A stretch of DNA of 64,000 nucleotides from Diogma glabrata (GCA_963693315.1 OY856186.1:282870412-282934411), one strand, 5' to 3'. Shown: positions 53,132 through 64,000, numbered from the stretch's first letter. Numbers and translations: made by a program. The notes: a model not told the origin generated them from the sequence alone.

Positions 53132-56029
53132 ATGAATTCTGTACACAGGCCTCGGAATATCTCGGAATCATTATTGGAACGACCTCGGAAACTGTACCCG
53201 GACTACGATTTAAAAATGGGAACCTGGAACGTGCTAAGCCTCAGAAGACCAGGAGATCTCCTAAAACTCACACAACAAGTCGAGAGCTACACACTAGATA
53301 TAGTGGCATTACAAGAGCTAAGATGGCCAGGTAGTGGAATCCATGAAACAGCGAAAGGATACACTCTTTATTATTGCGGTCATCAAAACGGAGGAGAATT
53401 TGGAGTTGGCTTTCTTATACACCGTCGCGTGAATCAGCATGTTATCGACTTCTGCCCAATTAATATGCGGTTATGCACACTGAGAATCCGCACGCAAAAA
53501 TTCAATGTAACGATCGTCAATGTTCATGCACCTACTGAAGATAAAGCAGATGATATTAAAGACCTGTTCTTCCTAGAACTCGAAGAAGTCATCAATAAAA
53601 TCCCGCGGCACGATATAAAAATCGTGGTAGGTGACTTTAATGCTCAAATCGGTAGGATTGCAGAACTTAAAACACATATCGGCCCTAACAGCTTGCATCA
53701 TACCAGCAACAATAACGGTTTTCGCGCAGCCGAGCTGGCTATGATGTATGATCTAGTAATTTCCAGCACTTTCTTCCCTCACAAGAGAATCCACAAGGCA
53801 ACGTGGAAATCAAATGACGGAAGAACGGAAAATCAAATCGATCACGTCATGATTTCTAAGAGACACTCCACAAGTGTAACTGACGTTCGATCATACAGAG
53901 GTGCTGATATGGACACTGATCATATGCTTGTCATCTTTAAATACAAGTGCAAATTATCATCTACATTTAATAGACAAGCAAAAAAGACCGTGCGCTGGAA
54001 CGTCGATGCATTTAAACATCCGGAAACGCTGAACAGATATCAGGAAATTGTAACGCAAAGCATAGAAGAGCATGACATCTCTTCTGAGATGCCATTTAAC
54101 ATACAAGAAGAATGGCAAACGCTTCAATCAACCATTATAGCCGCAGCACAAACTACAATCGGAAAGCGGCCACCGAAATCACACAACGAATGGTTCGACG
54201 ACGAGTGCCGCCAATCCGTTGAACATAAACAAAAACTGCGAGAAAAATGGTTAACAAGGAACACCCGAAGCTCCCAATCTGATTATCTATGTGCCAGGAA
54301 AGTCTCAGCAAAACTTCTACGTAAAAAGAAACGCGAACACATGAAGAGCTGCATTGAAGACATCAACCAACATGCGGCCAGCGGAAATTCAAAAGAGTGC
54401 TTTGCCAATGCAAGGAATCTGACAAAAGATTTCCACCCAAGATCTACAGCCATCAAAAATGAAAATAATGAACTTACAACAAGTGAACGTGATGTGCTGG
54501 CAGTGTGGCGATCCCACTTTCAAGACCTATTGAATAGGACGAATGAAGTTCATCCTATTCGAGCAATTGCTCCATCAACTGAGGAGATTTTTGTCCCTTA
54601 CCCAGCAATAGAGGAAGTGGAAGCTGCAATTAAAAAACTGAAAAATGGCAAATCACCAGGTTTCGATGGAATTCCCGCTGAACTTTTAAAAAATGGAGGA
54701 GCAGCTCTGGTCTCACGTATATACGATCTGATTCTTGCAATCTGGGACCAAGAAGAACTACCTGCTGGATGGAAAACAGCTCTCATTGTTCCGCTACATA
54801 AGAAAGGTGACCGTCTAAAGTGTGAAAATTATCGTGGCATCGCACTGTTGAACACTGCATATAAAATACTAGCTAATGTTGTACTTGCTCGACTCATCCC
54901 GTTCGCCGAATCTATCATCGGTGACTATCAGTGTGGTTTTCGTCCCAACCGCTCAACCACAGATCAATGTTTTACATTAAGGATGATTCTGGAAAAATGT
55001 TGGGAGTACAACATCAGCATTCACCAGCTCTACGTTGATTTCAGGCAAGCATATGATAGTATCATCCGCGACAACCTCTGGTCCGCACTCATATGCCTTG
55101 GTATCCCAGAGAAACTTGTTTCTCTGTGCAAACTCACAACATCGGGATCAAATTGTAGAATAGTAATCGAAGGGTCAGTTTCTGATCCTTTCGATATAAC
55201 ATCAGGTGTTCGACAAGGTGATGCACTCGCGCCTGTACTGTTTAATTTGGCGCTAGAGTACGCGATAAGAAAAAGCCGAATTGAGACGCAAAACTGCATA
55301 TATAATAAATCTAGTCAAGTTCTTGGCTACGCAGATGATATTGTGCTTCTCGGACGTAGAACGAGCGATATTAAAGATAGTCTCTCTCAGCTTGAAAGAA
55401 ATGCTAAACGGCTTGGATTATGCATCAACACCGGCAAGACTAAAGTGCTAACAACATCTAAGAACATACCTCCCGGAAATCTGGATACTGGCGACTACGA
55501 AGTGGAACGCGTGGAAAACTTCAAATACCTCGGGTCTGTAATAACATCGTCAAATGACATGCAGGCAGATATAAAAGCCCGTGTCTCTGCCGCATACAGA
55601 GTTTTCTACGCATACTCAAAACTTCTGCGATCAAAACATCTTTCGCGGTCGTGTAAACTCACACTTTACAAAACATTAATTCGACCTGTGCTTACATTTG
55701 GAAGTGAAAGCTGGACACTGACTTCCTCCGATTGTAGAATTTTATCAACATTCGAGAGGAAGGTCATACGAACAATTTATGGTCCATGTAAAGTTGCTGA
55801 AAATCAGTATAGAATCCGAATGAATCACGAAATCAGACAGCTTCTTGGAGGCTGCGATGTAATCGGATTCATTAAATCTAACCGGATCAGATGGTTTGGT
55901 CATGTAGAAAGGGCTCCATTAGAAACAATGATAAAAAAGCGTCCCAACAACAACCAGCTGGTGTTCGTCGAAGAGGAAGACCTAGACAACGCTGGCGTGA
56001 TGACATCATCCAAGACCTTCGTGATATAG
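53132..56029 (+). CDS. LINE endonuclease-reverse transcriptase (one C-terminal frameshift)
   Basis: First in-frame ATG at 53132; about 965 residues. APE endonuclease: GTWNVLSLRRPG, IVALQELRWPGSG (E), VNVHAPTED, VVGDFNAQIGR (D, N), NQIDHVMIS, DTDHMLV (D-H). RT: KLKNGKSPGFDGIPAELLK, YRGIALLNTAYKILA, GFRPNRSTTDQCFTLR, YVDFRQAYDSI (A), GVRQGDALAPVLFN (B), LGYADDIVLLGR (C, YADD), KYLGSVITS. After GHVERA the frame slips to another C-terminus. The usual ending (GRPRQRWRDDI ... RDDW) lies in the next frame, 55950-56115, consistent with one lost base, perhaps in the A6 run at 55933-55938. I place it among RTE/BovB-like insect LINEs with low certainty. Confidence 0.9.
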   Translation: MNSVHRPRNISESLLERPRKLYPDYDLKMGTWNVLSLRRPGDLLKLTQQVESYTLDIVALQELRWPGSGIHETAKGYTLYYCGHQNGGEFGVGFLIHRRVNQHVIDFCPINMRLCTLRIRTQKFNVTIVNVHAPTEDKADDIKDLFFLELEEVINKIPRHDIKIVVGDFNAQIGRIAELKTHIGPNSLHHTSNNNGFRAAELAMMYDLVISSTFFPHKRIHKATWKSNDGRTENQIDHVMISKRHSTSVTDVRSYRGADMDTDHMLVIFKYKCKLSSTFNRQAKKTVRWNVDAFKHPETLNRYQEIVTQSIEEHDISSEMPFNIQEEWQTLQSTIIAAAQTTIGKRPPKSHNEWFDDECRQSVEHKQKLREKWLTRNTRSSQSDYLCARKVSAKLLRKKKREHMKSCIEDINQHAASGNSKECFANARNLTKDFHPRSTAIKNENNELTTSERDVLAVWRSHFQDLLNRTNEVHPIRAIAPSTEEIFVPYPAIEEVEAAIKKLKNGKSPGFDGIPAELLKNGGAALVSRIYDLILAIWDQEELPAGWKTALIVPLHKKGDRLKCENYRGIALLNTAYKILANVVLARLIPFAESIIGDYQCGFRPNRSTTDQCFTLRMILEKCWEYNISIHQLYVDFRQAYDSIIRDNLWSALICLGIPEKLVSLCKLTTSGSNCRIVIEGSVSDPFDITSGVRQGDALAPVLFNLALEYAIRKSRIETQNCIYNKSSQVLGYADDIVLLGRRTSDIKDSLSQLERNAKRLGLCINTGKTKVLTTSKNIPPGNLDTGDYEVERVENFKYLGSVITSSNDMQADIKARVSAAYRVFYAYSKLLRSKHLSRSCKLTLYKTLIRPVLTFGSESWTLTSSDCRILSTFERKVIRTIYGPCKVAENQYRIRMNHEIRQLLGGCDVIGFIKSNRIRWFGHVERAPLETMIKKRPNNNQLVFVEEEDLDNAGVMTSSKTFVI

Positions 56030-56142
56030 GATGTCGAAACTGGGGTCAACTGGTCATGGAACGAGATGATTGGAAGCTGGTGGCACAGACGGCAAAATCC
56101 CTTCATGGGATGTAAACGTCAGAGAGAGAGAGATTAAACAAT

Positions 56143-57246
56143 TTGACTAAGATAAACAATGAAATTAAAAACGCACTAGCTATTAATGAACATCTTAATG
56201 ATAAGATCATACAAGACGTGGAATACAAGATGAAGATACTCAAAGAAGATTTAAATAACATAAATTACGCGATTCACTGGGCAAAATCGGGGATTGTAAA
56301 TTCACTTATACTGTCCAAAGAAGAAATAAAGTTAGCAATTGATACATTTAAAAAGGAACACTTTCCTTTCTCTACAATCGAAGAAGCTTTAAATTTTGCC
56401 GAAATTAAAATTATTACAGATTCTAATTCGATTCTTTATATCGTAAATGTTCCTATAACAGATCATAAAATTTACGACAAAATCATTTTGAAACCAGTAA
56501 AAAGAAATAAAATTGCCACAGAGTTAGTATACGAAACAATTTTAAGAAATAATAACGAATTTTTTGCTTTAAAAGAAAATTGTGGCACGCTTAATCTCAT
56601 ATCTATATGTAAATCTAAAAATGTAATCAATTTATCAAACACATCTTGTATTCCAAATCTTCTCAAAAGCATGTTAGCGGAATGCAATAATGTAAACAAC
56701 CAACACATTCCTCAAATCGAAGAAATAACTCCAGGTATAATTCTCCTTAACAATTTTAACAGCACTATCCTAATTCAATCTATACCCCAACATTTGGACG
56801 GCACATTTTTAATTAAATTCAATAATATTTCAATAAACATTGCCGGTCAGTCATTCACTTCACGTGAAGAAACCCAATTTCATGTTTTACCCGCAATTTT
56901 ACATCCACTTTCGAAAGAGAGGGAGCTAAAACGAATACTATCGTTAGAAATGATGGAGGAAATTCATATCAATAACACGAACGCGATAAGCCTTCTACAT
57001 TCAGAATCCTCTAGGCTTCATTACTTATGTTATGCCTTTGTTGCTGCAGCTTCCTTCATAATTTCATACAAACTTTGTATTAAAGCTATCAAAACCTTCA
57101 AAATTAGTAAGCAAACTTCAAGTCCAAAACACACTTCACCTGATGCAGTATATTTTCCAAATTCAAAACCAAAACAAAGTTCGATAATTCTAAGACCCGC
57201 TTCCAGCGCTCCAGAACTGAATTTCAATAACATTCCATATTTCTAA
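56143..57246 (+). pseudogene. env: Errantivirus-like env, 3' part
   Basis: Continues env directly after the second copy of the LINE target duplication, in the same reading phase as the 5' part. Contains a helical heptad region just after the break (about 56143-56290), a Cys-containing ectodomain and a transmembrane helix near 57023-57090 (LCYAFVAAASFIISYKLCI), then a Pro/Ser-rich cytoplasmic tail ending at 57246. Alone it lacks the surface subunit and fusion peptide and should not be functional. Confidence 0.85.
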
Positions 57247-57261
57247 GTGATTGAGGACAAT

Positions 57262-57279
57262 CACATTTAAGTGCGGAGG
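57262..57279 (+). promoter_or_regulatory. Polypurine-like tract of the errantivirus-like element
   Basis: AAGTGCGGAGG ends right at the 3' LTR start (AGTTAATT at 57280). Confidence 0.6.
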
Positions 57280-57596
57280 AGTTAATTAACCTTCATATTA
57301 CATTCCTATAAATGTTTTGTCTTCTAATATCCTATTACAAATTGCATTCCGTAAAAATTTTCTCACAGAAACAAACTCATTAATTGACAAGTTTAGTTTC
57401 TGTGAAATAGAATATAATATTTCAATAAAATTATTATAAATATTGTCTATTATGCAAAAACATTGTAAAACATTTTTAGCATTAAGTTTAGAAATTTCAA
57501 ATTGTAATTTACTATCTTTTTGAGTTTAATAAAGTAAAGAGGTCTTCCTCTCAAAAAATTATTTTTTTAAAATAAATAAGGAATAATTCCTTAACT
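57280..57596 (+). repeat. Errantivirus-like element 3' LTR (317 bp)
   Basis: Identical by eye to 46236-46552 and followed by the TATA duplication. Identity of the LTRs means insertion was very recent in evolutionary terms. Confidence 0.93.
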
Positions 57597-57863
57597 TATA
57601 TTCGAAATCGAAATTTATATTATATATATTCATCCAAAAAAACAAAAAAAAATATACATGAAACAAAAGATCAAAAACCGGTTTTACGGCCAACGCCCAA
57701 CAACAACCAAAATTCTGTCAACCAAAAACCGGTTTGACATCGCCCTAACCAAAACTGGTTATATAACTTACTATTATATCACAAATTGTATAACTTACTA
57801 TATTATCACAAATTTATATTACTATTATATCACCCTAAAGGGTCCCTTTTGTTCGGCGCTAGT
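57597..57863 (-). other. Leader and primer binding site of the minus-strand element
   Basis: Next to the 5' LTR the minus strand reads CTAGCGCCGAACAAAAGGGA, a primer-binding-site-like sequence (57843-57862). The rest is AT-rich leader with two aaaccggtttt motifs. Confidence 0.65.
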
Positions 57864-59149
57864 TATTACTGTTGCAATGGCCCTGATTCAAAGCCACGTA
57901 TTACTATTGGACCTTTGTTAACTAATATATATATAAAAAGAATTTACACGGGATGCAGTTTATCCCCACACGAATCCTGAATTTTGGGAAATCTCTTACT
58001 GTTTTTACTCGTTAGCCTAACATAGAAATTCAATAATAATAATAAAAACCAATTTGATAACAATCGTATAAAAATAATAAAAAAAAAGACTTAACTTATT
58101 TTCGTTGATAGTTGAGGTAGTTCCATCATGCAACAAAAAAAATTCCACATATCACGATAACACATAAATGGCCTCTCAAGTATAATAATTCCTTTTTCTT
58201 GTATTTATTTTATTTTGTATAGAATGTATAATTTCCTTTTTAGTTAAATTTGATTTGTAAATTTTATATTGAAAAACACACATGTGTTAGATTTATTATC
58301 ACACAAATATTTCTGGATTCCACCAAAAATTACTGTAACCATTTATAACTATCGTTATAAACCGCTGATTTTAAAGAAAGATTTCGGAACAATGAAGCTT
58401 GTAATTATCTTATAAATTGTGTTACTTCTGTTCACCACCTTGATAAAAGACTAAAATTTGCTTCCGAACAAAAAGTAACAAATGCTTCAATTTCAACGAT
58501 AAATTATTCGTAACCTTCAACAACACAAACTCCAACAAATAGCTTACGTTGCATTGCTACTTCTTCAGTTTAAATTCATTAACATTTTGAAATGATGCCA
58601 ATGTTGTTAGGATTAATGCAAATAAACATAAAAATTCTTTACCATAATTTATTATCATATTTTTGAAAAATTTAATTCCTGTTATATTTATATTATTAAT
58701 TTCATTTTCTTTCACAATAACATTATTACTAGTATCACAATTTTCTTGATTTTCATTTAAATTCCCAATATCATTAGGATCTATCATTTCTCTAGTTATC
58801 ACTTTTTAAAGACCAAAAATAGAATGAATCATTTATATCAAATTTAAACATCGAATTTTATTAAACCAAAAAAAATGTGATTTTTCTTTGACATCTTCTA
58901 ATGTCATCGTGTAATGCTAAAGATTAAACAAAATTGAGTCACGACATATGTTCGTTAGAATTGGAAATAAAATTGGGTACGTTCGTTTGTTTTTATAATT
59001 GTTATTCGAAGTTGAACTGACCGTTGGAAAATTTGAAATTATTATTAATGTAAAAATGAACCGAAACTATGGAAATAAACTTTTATTGAATTAGAAAAAG
59101 AAGATGAATTGGTTTTATTATTGTTTAGGCGAATATAACGGACGTTACA
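57864..59149 (-). repeat. 5' LTR of the minus-strand LTR retrotransposon (1286 bp)
   Basis: Matches 37649-38934 base for base in length with about four substitutions. Contains the same 81-residue frame (58557-58802). Outer flank CCAT at 59150-59153. Confidence 0.87.
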
Positions 59150-59818
59150 CCATAAGAACATATTTGTTGTAAATTAGAAATATGTATTTGTTAAAAAATA
59201 ATTTAACATAATTTTCATATAAATGTACATATTTGTTTGTCACATTATACATTAACTATTCATTTTAATGATAATTCCGAAAAGTGAAAAAAAAAAATTG
59301 ATCAAAGATAACTAAGCGAATAATGTTTTATTATAGAATATGATTAATTTAGTAATTTCGTCTTTATTACCATACAGCATAAGGTTGATTTACAAGTTTC
59401 GTCTTTATTACCATACAGCATAAAGGTTAAAATATAACTTCAAAACGCGTGACGCGGTTTCTCGACCAACACCCCGTAAAGAAGTATAACTTCAAAAAAA
59501 TAAAAAAAAATCACAACAACATGCGTAGTAAGGTGCTGATGAACGCAGTTAATGTTTAAAAATGTTACATAAATATTAAACAAGCAACGCATATCGCACC
59601 ATCCATTTACTATTAATTATTTTAATAGAGTGACTATATTATGAAACTCTGTATCGCCTCAGTTCTTCCTGACGAGTTTGGCTCTCAGAAATGTAAGAAA
59701 ATTCATATACCATTATAGGCTGGGGCCGTTAACTTTTTGAAATGAAAAAATTAGTAGCAGGTAACAATGAAAATATGTAACAGTAACAATGAAAAAAAAA
59801 ACTTTCGAACTTGAGATG
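59150..59818. other. No gene; short tandem repeat
   Basis: TTTCGTCTTTATTACCATAC is repeated in tandem (about 59357 and 59398, period near 42 bp). Elsewhere AT-rich. A short block at 59515 (acaacatgcgtagtaaggtg) resembles 30771. Confidence 0.5.
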
Positions 59819-60984
59819 AAGGGAAGTAGTGAAATGGGGTGATGTGTAAGGGGAGAAAACTGTTTTCCGTTATTTGTAACGAAACGAGGGCTCCTAGAGA
59901 AAAGTGTTTCATACAAAAGTTGTGGACAATAAAAAAATGTAAAACTTTAGTGAACACATTTTTCGACATAACCTCAAAGTTTGCGAGAAAATGATGAAAA
60001 ACCGATTTTTCTGTTTTTTATTTTTTTTTCGCGTGAAAATTATTTAATTTTAATGAAACTTTGTGAAAGTACGTAATTATTTGCGCATAATAAGCATGAA
60101 TTTTTTCAATTATGGAAAATAAATATTTTTTGAGATTTTACCATTTTTCCGAAAAAACACCCCTATCTTCGGCGAACAACTTTATTGATGTTTTTCTGGA
60201 TTTTGATGTTGTACTAGTGCTTACTTTTTTTGTCAAGATGTCAAGACTCTCAAATGGTTTTGTCAAGACTCTCAAATGGTATATCGATTTTAATGATTTA
60301 TTGTTATTTAGCTTAAAATTGAGAAAAACCGAAAAAAAAAATTTTCGAATCTCGAACTTGTCGATTTTTTTAATTTTTTTCAATTTTTTAGCATATTTAC
60401 GTTAATAGTTCATAATATTTTAAAGAAAAAACTTTCTTTGGTATAAAATAAATAAAGTCGAATGAATTTACTTATTGGAAACAACGCTTAAATTGAGTAA
60501 AGTAAAAAATAAAAAAATGCTGTTACGTATTCAAACAGAAAAAAATTTACAAAGTTTAAAATTTAGCAGCATACTATAGGGTTGCCACGTGTCCTCCTTT
60601 CGGTAGGACAGTCCTACTTTCGGTAGGACAGTCCTACTTTGGAGCAAGAATGTCCTACGTCCTCCTTTATTATAAAAATGTCCTACTTTAGGCAAACTGT
60701 AATACAATATCTTACACTGAAAAAAATAGATTTTTTTTCTACCTATTTCTCTCAATAAACGCGCTAGCAAAATAAGTAATTGTTATTGCACCTTTACTTA
60801 TATTAAAATTGTAACTGATTATTTAACTTTATGTCGAAAGGTTAGTAACAATAGCAAATAATTTACATTGCTGACATATGTGAATATCTATGCTTTATTG
60901 CACGATTTATTCAGGTGGTAAACCACCATTGTTTAAATTTTGTAATAAACCCACCGTTAAACCTCTGTTCTTTTAAATCACTTT

Positions 60985-61640
60985 TGTTACAAAGTTCCTG
61001 TTCTTAGAATTATTAATAAAATAAAATGACTGAACCGAATTTTGTTATAAAGTAAAACCTTTGGCTACAGAAAGCTAACGATTTTGAAGGAATATGTAAA
61101 TACACAAAACTACTACTACTTATGACTAACTTATACAGTTACTTAACTACTTATGAGTAATTGGCTTACAACATAAGTTTATTGATTTTTTTGAAAGTGC
61201 CAATGAATCAGCAGACGGCATGTTTGGCTGTATTTCTGAGTTCTTAAAACTTTAAGTTTAAGTTTTACGAGTGTTACCGCATTGGAGGCTAATAACATCA
61301 ATGCGAATTTGTATGCCATTATTCATTATAAATAAATAAATTAGCATTACAGAAATAACGCCCATACATTCATTCATACATTCATACTTACACCAAACCG
61401 AAACCGAATTTTTTTTTTAAAAATTTATTTTTAACTGAAAATTGATGTGGCACAAATCCAACTAGTTTTTTAGTTTTGAGACATTAGGGGTAGTGTGTCC
61501 TAGTGTGTGTAGTAGTTTTGTGTATTTACATATTCCTTCAAAATCGTTAGCTTTCTGTAGCCAAAGGTTTTACTTTATAACAAAATTCGGTTCAGTCATT
61601 TTATTTTATTAATAATTCTAAGAACAGGAACTTTGTAACA
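60985..61640. mobile_element. 656-bp MITE with about 125-bp terminal inverted repeats
   Basis: TGTTACAAAGTTCCTGTTCT at 60985 is the exact complement of the right end at 61640. Pairing continues for about 125 bp to tttgtgtatttac / gtaaatacacaaa with few mismatches. The interior is non-coding. Confidence 0.75.
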
Positions 61641-61883
61641 GCATACCATCAGAAGCCCTAGAGACCTTTTTTGAACTCTCACCGCACAAGAAGGAAAAAC
61701 TTTAATTCGGCGCGATATTATCAGCTCAGTCTGATATTTGTGTACCAAAACATCATTTAAAGTTATTGCATACATTATACATATATTGATTTAAAAATTA
61801 AGATACGTAAAATGTTTCTTTTAATTTAAATAAAAACCAATTACTACGACCTTTTGCTAAGAGGAGTGTTGTAGCAACCTTAG

Positions 61884-62870
61884 TTATTAAAAATATGATA
61901 GGACATTTATTTTATATCAAAGACTGTCTGATTCCCGGAGATGTGAACGCGCACCATGATCTATGGCACTCAAATCTAAACACTGATCCACGAGGTGAAA
62001 GCATTGCTGATCAAATTGACGGCTCCAATTTTGGAGTCCTCTACGAACCGCAACGGACAAGGGTAACAAACAACTCATACTCTTCTCCAGATATCTCCCT
62101 TGCCAGTATGTCACTAATGCCAATTGCAGAATGGAAAACTGAAATTGCATTGGGATCAGACCAAGTGCCGATCATAATCACCTTAAGCCATTCCATAAAT
62201 CAAATAAAGTCCGAAAAGAAGACATATATTAATTTTAACAAAGCTGACTGGGAAAACTTTACAAATTTTACCGAAATCGAATACAAAAGAATACAAAAAA
62301 TAAAACCAAACTTTCCACATGAAGCGTGTGTGCTTTCTAATAAAAGAGATGACATCCGTAAAGCAGATCCAGCCGACTCCAGAATTCCGGACCTGAACAA
62401 GCAATTTAACAAATTGGTCACGACCATAAAAGAAACAAATGGAGAGAGTTAGTGAGAGAATCAAACCTGGGTACTAGTAAAAGTCTTTGGAAGGTCATTA
62501 AGAGCCTAACTCATCCTCGATAACCACAAAATAATTGCATGATCTCCTTCGACGATATCCCCATTGAAAACCACAGGAAATGCGCAAACAAATTTAACAT
62601 TTAGTTTACAGAAAAGCAGCGTAAACACGATAAAGAGACCAGATCAGTGTTGAGACACATGCGCAAACTTAACACTGACAACTTGGAGGATATTATATTT
62701 TCCGAAGAAGAGGTGGAGAATGCAATACGGAAAATTAAGCCATCAAAAGCTATAGGACCCGACGGCATCTCAGCCATCATGCTCAAACACATCGGACCCA
62801 AAGGATTGAACTTCCTCATTACTACACTTAATACATCTTTAAATACTCTACAGATTAGTTACTTAATTTA
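61884..62870 (+). pseudogene. Jockey-like LINE fragment (endonuclease end plus linker)
   Basis: The frame 61895-62452 reads IPGDVNAHHDLWHSNLNTDP (APE motif with D and N), DQIDGSNFGVL, SSPDISLASMSLMP and ALGSDQVPIIITL. The last motif normally reads SDHLPI; here the catalytic His is Gln. After a stop at 62450, frames to 62870 continue LWKVIKSLTHP, FTEKQRKHDKET, IRKIKPSKAIGPDGISAIML, the linker before RT, then break off at about 62845. The copy lacks RT and is dead. Confidence 0.8.
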
Positions 62871-64000
62871 ATTTAAAGAAGTTATTTAAAAGAACAGAGG
62901 TTTAACGGTGGGTTTATTTCAAAATTTAAACAATGGTGGTTTACCACCTGAATAAATCGTGCAATAAAGCATAGATATTCACATATGTCAGCAATGTAAA
63001 TTATTTGCTATTGTTACTAGCCTTTCGACATAAAGTTAAATAATCAGTTACAATTTTGATATAAGTAAAGGTGCAATAACGATTACTTATTTTACTAGCG
63101 CGTTTATTGAGAGAAATAGGTAGAAAAAAAATCTTTTTTTTCAGTGTAAGATATTGTATTACAGTTTGCCTAAAGTAGGACATTTTTATAATAAAGGAGG
63201 ACGTAGGACATTCTTGCTCCAAAGTAGGACTGTCCTACCGAAAGGAGGACACGTGGCAACCCTATAGTATGCTGTTAAATTTTAAACTTTGTAAATTTTT
63301 TTCTGTTTGAATACGTAACAGCATTTTTTTATTTTTTACTTTATTCAATTTAAGCGTTGTTTCCAATAAGTAAATTCATTCAACTTTATTTATTTTATAC
63401 CAAAGAAAGTTTTTTCTTTAAAATATTATGTACTATTAACATAAATATGCTAAAAAATTGAAAAAAATTAAAAAAATCGACAAGTTCGAGATTCGAAAAC
63501 TTTTTTTTCGGTTTTTCTCAATTTTAAGCTGCTAAATAACAATAAATCATTAAAATTGATATACCATTTGAGAGTAGACATCTTGACAAAAAAAGTAAGC
63601 ACTAGAACAACATCAAAATCTAAAAAAACATCAATAAAGTTGTTCGCCGGAGATAGTTGTGTTTTTTCGGAAAAATGGTAAAATCTCGAAAAATATTTAT
63701 TTTCCATAATTGAAAAAATTCATGCTTATTATGCGCAAATAATTACGTACTTTCACAAAGTTTCATTAAAATTAAATAATTTTCACGCGAAAAAAAAATA
63801 AAAAACAGAAAAATCGGTTTTTCATCATTTTCTCGCAAACTTTGAGGTTATGTCGAAAAATGTGTTCACTAAAGTTTTAGATTTTTTTATTATCTACAAC
63901 TTTTGTATGAAACACTTTTCTCTAGGAGGCCTCGTTTCGTTACAAATAACGAAAAACTATTTTCTCTCCTTACACAGCACCCCATTTCACTACTTCCCTT

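Larger units (their letters stand above)
52711..56131 (+). mobile_element. APE-type LINE inserted in env (3.42 kb)
   Basis: Flanked by an 11-bp direct duplication GATTAAACAAT (52700-52710 and 56132-56142). The 5' UTR contains two tandem units; the 3' end is a short GA repeat (agagagagag), not poly(A). It appears full length, with one frameshift near the ORF end. Confidence 0.92.
59819..64000. mobile_element. Element with very long (>1.1 kb) terminal inverted repeats, cut by the window end
   Basis: The left arm 59819-60979 is inverted at 62884-64000. Landmarks: GAAGTAGTGAAATGGGGTG, CTCAAAGTTTGCGAGAAAAT, TAGGGTTGCCACGTGTCCTC and CCACCGTTAAACCTCTGTTC all recur in reverse complement and mirror order. 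The left arm has a duplicated 23-bp ttcggtaggacagtcctac unit that is single on the right. Arms are non-coding. The sequence still pairs at base 64000, so the right end lies outside. The interior holds a nested MITE and a LINE fragment. The TAGGGTTGCC junction inside the arms resembles a hAT end. Confidence 0.8.

Noticed and set aside
37655..59149. Segmental duplication of a host gene exon (the 1286-bp direct repeats)
   Set aside because: The repeats bracket gag-pol with a primer-binding-like site beside one copy and CCAT outside both, so they are LTRs.

Overview
The window is AT-rich eukaryotic nuclear DNA, almost certainly from an insect. The evidence is one host gene with spliceosomal introns and conserved metazoan coding sequence, surrounded by insect-type Gypsy, errantivirus, RTE, Jockey/CR1, hAT and Harbinger-like elements. 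The C-terminal part of the host protein looks hymenopteran to me, but that is an impression from family knowledge and was not tested. I see no bacterial genes, CRISPR array or rRNA.

The only recognisable host gene is Aps, the NUDT3-type diphosphoinositol polyphosphate phosphohydrolase, on the minus strand. Its Nudix-box exon is at 28749-28904 and its last coding exon at 6156-6419. They are separated by a 22.3 kb intron full of transposons. No first exon was found, so the gene probably continues beyond 64000 or has an N-terminal exon I could not recognise.

Layout, left to right. 1-6155: a broken intron-bearing Harbinger-like transposase, then AT-rich sequence with short palindromic repeats. 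6420-28748 (Aps intron): a hAT-like pseudogene, a degenerate RTE-type LINE (8150-12190, minus) interrupted by a CCAAA-rich insert, several CR1/Jockey-like LINE scraps, then a deeply nested block at 16190-27495. That block is a palindromic MITE, split by a nearly intact Gypsy element (16565-27372). The 3' LTR of the Gypsy is split by a 4.4 kb hAT-type element (22900-27281), which itself carries two LINE copies and a tRNA-like SINE. 28905-37640: degenerate tandem repeats, several foldback elements (one of 3.2 kb with tandemly repeated arms and a central ORF), and LINE scraps. 37645-59153: a minus-strand LTR retrotransposon with 1286-bp LTRs, split by a plus-strand errantivirus-like element (46236-57596, identical 317-bp LTRs) whose env is split by a LINE (52711-56131). 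59819-64000: an element with inverted repeats over 1.1 kb long, running off the window.

The nesting gives a relative order of insertion. LTR identity (100% in the errantivirus, about 4 differences in 1286 bp in its host element) says the right half was invaded recently. The two plus-strand LTR elements each show a textbook -1 frameshift signal at the gag/pol boundary. Element boundaries, target-site duplications and motifs were read by eye; no database search was possible.
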